Shown piece after piece: positions 54,799-61,727 of a stretch of 64,000 bases of DNA. The DNA lies in the NCBI GenBank assembly GCA_965243385.1, contig CBDEUV010000002.1:1240001-1304000 (forward strand). The letters are read 5' to 3'. Source of the DNA: JANSYA01 sp965243385. Lineage in GTDB: Bacteria > Spirochaetota > Leptospiria > Leptospirales > Leptonemataceae. The notes under the pieces are model-generated. The model searched no databases, was not told the DNA's origin, and saw only the letters and a program-made list of their open reading frames with translations. Both the position numbers and the translations under genes were made by a program. The number at the start of each line of letters is the position of its first letter. The stretch's first letter is position 1.

Positions 54799-56126
54799 GG
54801 TCCGAACCTCGCGTCGCCCGGTCGCGGGTTGCTGTGCGCCGGATTGTTCAGAAACTCGTTATCCGTGAGACTGAGTAAGAAAGCGATCAGGTCCGCGCGA
54901 TTCTGCGCGGTGAGCGTGAACGTTCGAATGAAAGTCGGATCCACCTGCGGATGCACAGTGCGCGTGGCGCCGCTCGCATACTGGGTCGCGCCCTGAGCGT
55001 AATGATCGATGATGTGACCGAGCATATCGGCTGCCGGATCCGCGCCGCAATCGCCGCCGGCGGTGATCAAGAACGCGCCGTCCTGGGGATTGCAGTCGAA
55101 GCTGCCGTCGTGCATGTACGGGAAAGTTACGCCGACGTTGCGCAGCGAAGGCGCGCGAAAGCGCCCCTCGTGATTCGGATTGCCGGTCAGGTCGACCAAA
55201 CCCCGCTCGCGCGAAGGCTTGCCCGCGTAGTCGGCCTGCGAATAGATACCGTTATTGTGAAACGAAACTTCGTCGAAGACGGTGCCGCTGTGTACGGTCG
55301 TATCCGTAAAATTGAAGCCGCCGTGGCAGTGAAAACACTCCGCGACTTCACTGTTGAAAAACACGGCTCCGCGCAGGGCTGACTGCGAAATACTGCCCTG
55401 ACCGTTTAAGAATTTATCGTAGTCGCTGTTGCCCGAAATTAGCGTCCGTTGAAACGAAGCCAGGGCCTTGCGAATATTGCCGTCATTGAATTGATCCGAA
55501 CCGCCGCCGAAGGCCGCCGTGAATTTTTCCTGATACAGATCGTCGTTGCGAAAACGTTCGAGATACGCGTCGCCGGAAAGGCCCAGCTCGACGATGGTAC
55601 TGGCGGTTGATTCTCCGAACAGCGGTCCGAGGGCTTGCGTTTCCAGAGTGCGCACAACCGAATTCGCCCAGTTGAATCGCGCGTGATAACCCACATTCGA
55701 GAGGTGCTGCGCGTTGCGCGGATGCGTTTCGAAAGTGATTCCCTGGGGGCGCTGAATGCCGTCGGCGAAGGCCAGACTCTGCACGTGACAGCTTGCGCAG
55801 CTCTTCGTTTCATCCTGCGAAAGGCGTTTATCATAAAACAGATGCCGGCCCAGATCGACTTTCGCGTCGCTCATACAGTTATCGGAAGGCACGGCCGGCG
55901 CGGGAAAATTCGGCGGCAGATTAAAATTATAAGGCGGACACCCCCCGCTGAGCCCCAGCGCAAGCAGCGAAAGCACCTGCAGAGAGTTGTCGTCCTCTTC
56001 GTCCTGCCCCTGCAACATATTAAACAGCTGGATGCAGGCCGTTTGCGTGGACAGCACGAGCACGCAGAGCGCGAGCGCGCGCAGGATCGAAGTGGTGAGC
56101 GCGCATTGACTTTGATTGATAAACAT
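54795..56126 (-). CDS. mbnH: MbnH-type di-haem oxidase lipoprotein
   Basis: 443 residues. Lipobox STQTAC, then DEEDDNSLQVLSLLALGL. Two c-type haem motifs, KSCASCHVQS and AECFHCHGGF, mark a MauG-like di-haem protein of the cytochrome c peroxidase superfamily. MbnH enzymes form a bis-Fe(IV)-type state and oxidise a Trp of MbnP to kynurenine to build its copper site. The surrounding segments GRHLFYDKRLSQDETKSC and FRAPSLRNVGVTFPYMHDGS match the family. GGGAG seven bases upstream supports the start. It overlaps the next gene by 4 bases. Confidence 0.88.
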   Translation of the reverse strand: MFINQSQCALTTSILRALALCVLVLSTQTACIQLFNMLQGQDEEDDNSLQVLSLLALGLSGGCPPYNFNLPPNFPAPAVPSDNCMSDAKVDLGRHLFYDKRLSQDETKSCASCHVQSLAFADGIQRPQGITFETHPRNAQHLSNVGYHARFNWANSVVRTLETQALGPLFGESTASTIVELGLSGDAYLERFRNDDLYQEKFTAAFGGGSDQFNDGNIRKALASFQRTLISGNSDYDKFLNGQGSISQSALRGAVFFNSEVAECFHCHGGFNFTDTTVHSGTVFDEVSFHNNGIYSQADYAGKPSRERGLVDLTGNPNHEGRFRAPSLRNVGVTFPYMHDGSFDCNPQDGAFLITAGGDCGADPAADMLGHIIDHYAQGATQYASGATRTVHPQVDPTFIRTFTLTAQNRADLIAFLLSLTDNEFLNNPAHSNPRPGDARFGP

Positions 56127-56181
56127 AATAGATCTCCCGTTTTCCAGAAGAGTCGGCGCATAGCTCCGACTGCCGACGAAA

Positions 56182-56203
56182 CGGGGCCGGCGAACCGGCC
56201 CCG
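56182..56203 (-). terminator. Hairpin between mbnP and mbnH, possible attenuator
   Basis: CGGGGCCGG and CCGGCCCCG pair perfectly (9 bp) across a 4-base loop, in the 84-base gap. On the minus strand it is followed by TTTCG, too short for a strong terminator, so it may only reduce transcription into mbnH. That would give more MbnP substrate than enzyme. Confidence 0.45.
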
Positions 56204-56210
56204 CTCGTAA

Positions 56211-57167
56211 TTACTGAACCACGAAGGCCGACTGCGTTCCCGTAGCCAGGCCGTTCGAGTCGAGTCCCAGTTGCGTGAGCAGCTTCGGACACTCCGTCGC
56301 TTCCGAGGCGCTCGGCGCGCCGGCCGGCGGCGGCTTGAGCGGCATGCAGCTCAATGCGGCGGCCGTCGTATTGAAACCGTCCGTCAGCTCATTGATATCG
56401 AGCGCGATGGTGTTCGTCGCCGGGTTAAACCCCGACGTGGACGTCACCCGTACCTCCGAACGAAAGGGATTCGCGCAGGTATTCGAACTGATGTCGCCGC
56501 CGCAGTTCAGGCTGCCGAGGTGCGAACGCATGAGATGGCCCGAGCCGGTATCCTGAAATTCGACCTTCGTGAATTTATATCCGATCGACCAACTCCAGTA
56601 CATCTGGTTCAGATTCAGCGGCGAAGGCGCCGTCGAATTGCTGAGCTGGTTCAACGAATCGGGCAATCCGAGATCGAAGACCACGCCGGAGTACGCACCC
56701 GCGGTCGAAGTGCCGCTGATGCTGCTATTCGTAGCGCTTGAGCCGACGCAGCTGCCCGTGCCGTCTTCGAAATCGAGCAGCGCCGCGCCGTTGTACTGCC
56801 AGACGCCGTCGTTACCGAAATTCACCGGAAACTGGCTCACCCCGTCCGCGCCCAGCAATCGCAGATTCGAAATATAGAAACGCAGATCCTGGGGATCGAA
56901 GGTCCGCGTCGTGGATCCGTTCACCGCTTTCGCCACGGTGAAATTCGAACCGCAGCGAACGCTCTGGGTTCCGGAGACGACGTTGAAATTCAAAGTCACC
57001 GGAGTATTCAGAATCGCCGCCGCGCTGAGCAGCAGCAGGCTCGTATTGCCGTCGTCGTCCTCTTCTTCGAGGCCGAGCTGAGCGCAGTTCGTAAAACCCG
57101 TCGCGAGCGCCGCGACGAACACAATCGTCAGCGCGTATTTCACGCGCCGAAATAATTCATAAAACAT
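56211..57167 (-). CDS. mbnP: MbnP-family copper-binding lipoprotein
   Basis: 318 residues with lipobox GFTNC and the module EEEDDDGNTSLLLLSAAA. The MbnP features are visible: LNFNVVSG, FDPQDLRFYISNLRLLGADG, DGVWQYNGAALLDFEDGTGSC, VVFDLGLPDSLNQL and MYWSWSIGYKFTKVEF. Two candidate Trp residues (VWQYN, YWSW) could be the kynurenine site made by MbnH. Known MbnP proteins bind copper in the periplasm or at the surface. Ribosome site AGAGG nine bases before ATG. Confidence 0.88.
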   Translation of the reverse strand: MFYELFRRVKYALTIVFVAALATGFTNCAQLGLEEEDDDGNTSLLLLSAAAILNTPVTLNFNVVSGTQSVRCGSNFTVAKAVNGSTTRTFDPQDLRFYISNLRLLGADGVSQFPVNFGNDGVWQYNGAALLDFEDGTGSCVGSSATNSSISGTSTAGAYSGVVFDLGLPDSLNQLSNSTAPSPLNLNQMYWSWSIGYKFTKVEFQDTGSGHLMRSHLGSLNCGGDISSNTCANPFRSEVRVTSTSGFNPATNTIALDINELTDGFNTTAAALSCMPLKPPPAGAPSASEATECPKLLTQLGLDSNGLATGTQSAFVVQ

Positions 57168-57408
57168 AATATCCTCTCGTTGTGGAACCTTCGCACCGGC
57201 TGACGAAGCGCGCGCTATGAGCTACGCCGGGCGATTCTCCGGATTCGCGGCACACGACCCTGGTGACCGTGAGGCGAGAGTGGAGCTATCGCAGGGCCCG
57301 CGCAAAACTACGCGTCGCTATCTTCAGACCGGCTCCGGATTATACGAAACGCATTCGTAAGTACCGGATCAGGTTCTGTTCGCATCGTTAGATGCGGATA
57401 GTTGGAAC

Positions 57409-58074
57409 TCAGGCGCGGAGAGGCGGAGCGCGGGCCGGAGGCAGAATGGAGAGAAAGAAAGCTCGCGGGGCTTCCACGAAATCGGGAACGCGAAGCTCCA
57501 ATTGAAATAATGTGGCGAGGGAAGGCAGGGCCGGAGCCGGTAAATCCTGGAGCAACTGAGCGTGCCCCTGGCAGACGGGACAAGAATCGTGACTGTGTCC
57601 GGCCTCGTCGCCGGCCCGCGTCTTTGCGCCGTGTCCGGCATCTTCGGAGTGCGATTTATGCGAATGAGCGGACGGCCCTCTGGACGCCGCCAGCGCGCGG
57701 TGGCAGGGCGGCATCGCCGCGACGGCGGCATGGATCTCGCTGTGCTGGCCGTCGCCGTGAGAATGCGAGTGCGCGGCGTGCGACGCGCTGTGATGATGAT
57801 TGTGGCTGTGCTGGCCCCGACTATGCGGAGCGTGCTCGTGATGATCGTGGGAATCGTCGCTCTTATCGCCGAAGAGAGCGATTCCGTGGGGATTCATCAC
57901 CGGACAGCGATGAATGACCGGAATCGGATACTGGGATACGAAACCCAGCAGCGCCAGCGTCGCGCCGGCGATACGGCGGCGTCCGTAACCGCGATCAGAC
58001 GCGATCAGGCGCGACCGAACGCAGCGCGAAAGCGCTCGAGAAACAACAGAGCGAATGTCGGACGAAGCGAACAT
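57409..58074 (-). CDS. His-rich CPVC protein (DUF2946-like)
   Basis: 221 residues. A hydrophobic segment (about 35-52) is followed by a long His-rich stretch (HDHHEHAPHSRGQHSHNHHH) and a CPVCQG motif, ending ARAPPLRA. The hydrophobic start, CPVC and Arg-Ala-Pro-Pro ending are features of DUF2946, often found with copper and TonB genes. It should bind metal ions in the periplasm. No good ribosome site is seen at 58074. The opposite-strand frame lacks such logic. It is the first gene of the cluster, 241 bases before mbnP. Confidence 0.7.
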   Translation of the reverse strand: MFASSDIRSVVSRALSRCVRSRLIASDRGYGRRRIAGATLALLGFVSQYPIPVIHRCPVMNPHGIALFGDKSDDSHDHHEHAPHSRGQHSHNHHHSASHAAHSHSHGDGQHSEIHAAVAAMPPCHRALAASRGPSAHSHKSHSEDAGHGAKTRAGDEAGHSHDSCPVCQGHAQLLQDLPAPALPSLATLFQLELRVPDFVEAPRAFFLSILPPARAPPLRA

Positions 58075-58142
58075 AGTACTGCGCGAAGCAGCCGTTCCAC
58101 CGTTGCGCGAGTCCGCTTTCTGTCAAGGTTGAAAACAACGGA

Positions 58143-58166
58143 GCGGGCTGTGAATTCTCAGCCCGC
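58143..58166 (-). terminator. Hairpin after dps
   Basis: GCGGGCTG-TGAATTCT-CAGCCCGC pairs perfectly (8 bp). On the minus strand TCCGTTGTTTTC follows, a moderate T-rich tail. It probably ends the dps transcript, 14 bases after the stop. Confidence 0.65.
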
Positions 58167-58179
58167 CCCTCGGTGTCGC

Positions 58180-58647
58180 TCAATCCAGAAGCGAGCGCAA
58201 CATCCAGGCGGTCTTCTCATGAATCTGCAGGCGCTGTGTGACCAGATCCATCGTCACCTCGTCGCCGGCCTTTTCCGCAATCGGCAGCAAACTGCGACTG
58301 GTTTTGATAACGGTTTCGTGCCCGGTGACCAGATTGCGCAGCATATCCGTCGCGGAAGGCACGCCGGAGTCCGGTTTGACCTCCGTTAACTTCGAAAAAT
58401 CGTCGTACCCCGCCGGGGCCATCACTCCCACCGAACGAATGCGCTCCGCGATCAGATCCACCGCGTTCCAGAGCTCAGTGTATTGAATCATGAACATTTC
58501 GTGCAGCGTATGAAACATCGGGCCGGTTACATTCCAGTGATAGCCGTGCGTTTTGAGGTAGAGCGTATAGGTATCCGCCAGAAGTTTCTTCAGGCCTTCG
58601 GCGACCGCCAGCCGCTCCGCTTCGGGAATTCCAATATCGATTTTCAT
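58180..58647 (-). CDS. dps: Dps-family DNA-protecting miniferritin
   Basis: Stores iron and uses peroxide as oxidant to protect DNA. 155 residues from MKIDIGIPE; GGAGG five bases upstream favours this ATG over the one 12 bases earlier. Ferroxidase residues at subunit interfaces are in LKTHGYHWNVTGPMFHTLHEMF and the following WNAVDLIAERIRSVG. Length and helices fit the dodecamer-forming type. A PerR-like box upstream suggests peroxide control. Confidence 0.95.
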   Translation of the reverse strand: MKIDIGIPEAERLAVAEGLKKLLADTYTLYLKTHGYHWNVTGPMFHTLHEMFMIQYTELWNAVDLIAERIRSVGVMAPAGYDDFSKLTEVKPDSGVPSATDMLRNLVTGHETVIKTSRSLLPIAEKAGDEVTMDLVTQRLQIHEKTAWMLRSLLD

Positions 58648-58740
58648 GATGTCCTCCAATCCATGTTTATTATTTCATTCCGGTCTGAATGAACGCCACC
58701 CGGGTTGTGCAGACATAAGAATCAGGCCGGGCAGCAATCA

Positions 58741-58757
58741 TTTAGAATGATTCTAAA
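58741..58757. promoter_or_regulatory. PerR/Fur-type operator upstream of dps
   Basis: TTTAGAATGATTCTAAA is a perfect palindrome with the 7-1-7 spacing of PerR boxes (consensus TTATAATNATTATAA), differing at two symmetric positions. It lies 94 bases upstream of the dps ATG. It should give repression lifted by peroxide. It is also just before the methyltransferase gene on the other strand. Confidence 0.78.
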
Positions 58758-58892
58758 ATAATATTGATTCCAAATCGGGCAATCACTTTTTTCCAGCATC
58801 GCCCGCATTCCCAAAAATTCGTTCCAGAGCTCTCATCGCCCGCTGCCACGAAAAACGCATGCGGCCCTGACCGGCTGCATTCCAGTGTCCGC

Positions 58893-59726
58893 GTGTCCCG
58901 TCAATACACCGAAATCGATTGGTACGATACCCCGCTCTATTACGATATCATTTTCGATGCCGATACCCGCATCGAAGCCGATTTTCTCGAGGCGGCCTGC
59001 GAGCTGTACGGGCCGCGCCGCAGCCCTCGCGGCGGACGTCGGGTTCTGGAGCCGGCCTGCGGCAGCGGCAGGCTGGTCCTGGAAATGGCGGCCCGGGGCT
59101 GGCAGGTGACCGGAGTCGATCTGAGCCAGCCAATGCTCGACTACGCCCGGGGACGACTGCGCAAGCCGCCGCGCCGCAAACCGGCGGTTTCCGCACAGGT
59201 TCTGCAAAATCGGGTCACTCTGAAAAGGGCGGACATGGCCGACTTTCGGGTCGCAGGGAAATTCGATCTGGCCCACTGCCTGGTCAGCAGCTTTAAGTAT
59301 CTGGCGAGCGAAGCCGCGGCCCGTTCGCATTTGCAGTCGGTGGCGCGCGCTCTAAGAACAGACGGCGTATACGTACTGGGGCTTCATCTTTCCGAATACG
59401 AAGACCAGCGCACCAGTCGCGAACGCTGGACGGGCGAACGCGACGGCACCCACGTCACCTGCGTAATCGAAGGCTGGCCGCCGGACCGCCGCAAACGCAC
59501 GGAGCGCGTGCGATCGCGGCTGACCGTGCGCGAAGACGGCGCGCTATTGCGGAACGAAACCAATTGGAGTTTTCGCACGTACGACGACCGCCAGCTCGCG
59601 CGCCTGATCAAAAGCGTGCCCGAACTGGAGCTGGTCGCCGTGCACGATTTTTCCTACCGCCTGAACCGTCTGCACACCCTCGACGACGAGCAGCTCGACA
59701 CCCTGTTGATTCTCAAACGGCGCTAA
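58893..59726 (+). CDS. Class I SAM-dependent methyltransferase
   Basis: 277 residues from a GTG (MSRQYTEIDWYDTPLYYDIIFD). The frame opens at TTG 58764 but the first 43 residues look non-coding. Motif I is VLEPACGSGRLVLEMAARGW, then TGVDLSQPMLDYARGRLR and DLAHCLVSSFKYL. A long polar C-terminal half (RWTGERDGTHVTCVIEGWPP) forms the substrate part. Substrate unknown. Start choice moderately uncertain. Confidence 0.82.
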   Translation: MSRQYTEIDWYDTPLYYDIIFDADTRIEADFLEAACELYGPRRSPRGGRRVLEPACGSGRLVLEMAARGWQVTGVDLSQPMLDYARGRLRKPPRRKPAVSAQVLQNRVTLKRADMADFRVAGKFDLAHCLVSSFKYLASEAAARSHLQSVARALRTDGVYVLGLHLSEYEDQRTSRERWTGERDGTHVTCVIEGWPPDRRKRTERVRSRLTVREDGALLRNETNWSFRTYDDRQLARLIKSVPELELVAVHDFSYRLNRLHTLDDEQLDTLLILKRR

Positions 59727-59743
59727 TATCCACTGCGATAATT

Positions 59744-60859
59744 TTAGCGCGCCACGCAGCGCACCCGGCCGAGCGTATCGTCGACCATATCGCCTTCGCC
59801 GAGACGAAAATCGTAAATCATACGCCGACCCGCGCCGTATTCGCTTCCGCTCCAATAGCGGTGGTCCCCGCCCGAACGAAAGAGCGCCTGATTCAGGAAC
59901 GGCCCGGGAGCTTTGCGATCGATGATGGTCTGCAGCTCGTCGATGGTCGGCAGACGCCAGCTGCGACCGCCCGTCTTCAGAGAGGCGCAATAATTACCCG
60001 CGGATTGCCAGTTCATGGCCGCGGCCCCGGGATTCACCGGACCGCGACAATTGCACATTTCAAAGCGCTGACCCGGCGCGCATTTTTGCCATACGCGCCC
60101 CGCGCCGCGATCGTAAATCAGACCGTCCCCCGGGTCCACGAGCGATCCCGCCCGGAGCGCTTCGCAGGCGCCGCCGCTCTGCATTCGACTCAGCCCGCCG
60201 ACGATCCAGCTCAAATCGTCGCCGCTGCGCACGTCCACATAAACGCCGCCGCCCGCGGCCGCGACGAGCTGCAGCTGTTCGCGAATATGCGCGTCGACCG
60301 CGAAGCTGATGATATGCACGACGATGTTCATGCCCGCCGCGCGCCACTTCGCCGCAATCGCCGCAGGATCGCCGCCGCAGGTTTCCAGCCCGTCCGTAAT
60401 TACGATGATGCGATGCGGTGATTTCGCGTTCGGCGCCGGGGCGTGAAAGAGATGCCCCGCCCGGTCAATGGCGAGCGCCAGGGGCGTACTGCCGTTCGGT
60501 TCGATGGCGTGTACGCTGCGTCGTAACTGCGATTTCGCGTCGGGAGCCCGGTCGACGGGGATTTCGTCGGCGACTCCGCAATCGCCGTCGGAAGGAAAAG
60601 CGAGAAAGCCGAGACCGCGGTCGGCCGGCAACCAGGCGAAGCTCGCGGAAAGGGCCGAGCGCGCTACGTCGATCTTGCGCACGCTCTCCATGGCGTCGCC
60701 CATCGAACCGCTGCGATCGTATACGAATACGGTGTCGGCGAAAAGCGCGGTCGCGGGCAAATACAACGCGAAGCAGAGCGCGGCGATCAAATTGGCTTTC
60801 AGCGGCGGCGCGACGCGAACGCGGCCAGCTTCGTTCAGCCTGGAATTTCGGAAATGCAT
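59744..60859 (-). CDS. Secreted vWA-DUF1566 protein
   Basis: 371 residues. Signal peptide (AALCFALYLPATALFA) then a von Willebrand A domain (about 43-220) with a full metal ion-dependent adhesion site start DRSGSM, and ITDGLETCGGD later. A second domain (about 270-371) matches the Lcl/DUF1566 fold: WQSAGNYCASLKTGGRSWRLPTIDELQTIIDR and YWSGSEYG. Such proteins bind envelope proteins or ligands; the exact role is unknown. Probably periplasmic or exported. Its 3' end converges on the methyltransferase gene. Confidence 0.85.
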   Translation of the reverse strand: MHFRNSRLNEAGRVRVAPPLKANLIAALCFALYLPATALFADTVFVYDRSGSMGDAMESVRKIDVARSALSASFAWLPADRGLGFLAFPSDGDCGVADEIPVDRAPDAKSQLRRSVHAIEPNGSTPLALAIDRAGHLFHAPAPNAKSPHRIIVITDGLETCGGDPAAIAAKWRAAGMNIVVHIISFAVDAHIREQLQLVAAAGGGVYVDVRSGDDLSWIVGGLSRMQSGGACEALRAGSLVDPGDGLIYDRGAGRVWQKCAPGQRFEMCNCRGPVNPGAAAMNWQSAGNYCASLKTGGRSWRLPTIDELQTIIDRKAPGPFLNQALFRSGGDHRYWSGSEYGAGRRMIYDFRLGEGDMVDDTLGRVRCVAR

Positions 60860-60970
60860 GGAACGGTACCCTCCATGCTTATAGTCGGAATTCGTTTTTG
60901 ATTCTTTATGGTCGCGGCGGAATTTTGAAACCCGGCCTGTAGCGGCGCGCGAAAGGACGACGGCGCCGCG

Positions 60971-61567
60971 TTAAAACGTGAGCGTGGCTTTGCCGTAGTA
61001 TGTCGGCGGCGCGTCGGGATTTAACATAAAAGCCGTTTCGTACGCTTCTAAAGCCGCCGGCAGCCGCTTCAGATCGCGCAGCACGTGACCGCGGCCGTAA
61101 TGGGCGAGAGCGTTCGTTGGTTCCAGGGCGATGGCCGCCTCGTAGGCCTCGAGCGCTTCGGGCAGCATATCCATATAACGAAAGATGTGACCGCGACCCA
61201 TATGCGGCAGAACATATTCAGAATCCAGGCGAATCGCGCGGCTATAAGAATCGAGCGCGCCCTGATTTAGATCGAGCAGGAAGAGCACGTTACCACGAGC
61301 GTTGCAGAGCACCGCTTCCGAAGGCAGGTCCGCCGTTTCCGCGCTTTCGGCGTCGGTCGGATTTGTTTTCGCGCGCAGCGCGGATTCAAAATATTCAAGC
61401 GCCTGGAGGTGCTCGCCCCGATTCGAACACTCGACACCGGCGCGAAACCAATCGGCCGGATCGGCGACGGTTTCCCGGGCGTTCACGTAGTTGTCCCGAC
61501 TGTTCGCATCGGAAAGAAATTCGGAAGGCATATCGCGCAGGCTCATATTCATAGATCTCACGTTCAT
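60971..61567 (-). CDS. TPR-repeat protein
   Basis: 198 residues, no signal peptide. Four tetratricopeptide repeats: WFRAGVECSNRGEHLQALEYFESAL, ARGNVLFLLDLNQGALDSYSRAI, GRGHIFRYMDMLPEALEAYEAAI and GRGHVLRDLKRLPAALEAYETAF. Cytoplasmic scaffold or adaptor by family. The N-terminal 35 residues are Ser/Asn-rich; several close ATG codons leave the start open. Partner unknown. Confidence 0.82.
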   Translation of the reverse strand: MNVRSMNMSLRDMPSEFLSDANSRDNYVNARETVADPADWFRAGVECSNRGEHLQALEYFESALRAKTNPTDAESAETADLPSEAVLCNARGNVLFLLDLNQGALDSYSRAIRLDSEYVLPHMGRGHIFRYMDMLPEALEAYEAAIALEPTNALAHYGRGHVLRDLKRLPAALEAYETAFMLNPDAPPTYYGKATLTF

Positions 61568-61727
61568 ATCTGTGTTAGGTCAGCGTTACAAATCCTCACC
61601 AATCAAGCAACAGGAATTAAGATTCACTACTTAATTTTTTGCGTGCCAATCACAGAAACTAATATGCGATCAACGCTTCTTACGCTTTCAGCGATTTCAG
61701 CAGTTGCGAATTAATTTCGCCTCCGAC

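Noticed and set aside
57562..58389. 275-codon + strand ORF opposite the His-rich gene and dps
   Set aside because: Runs antisense to dps; composition is Arg-rich as in shadow frames, while the minus frame has CPVC and His motifs.
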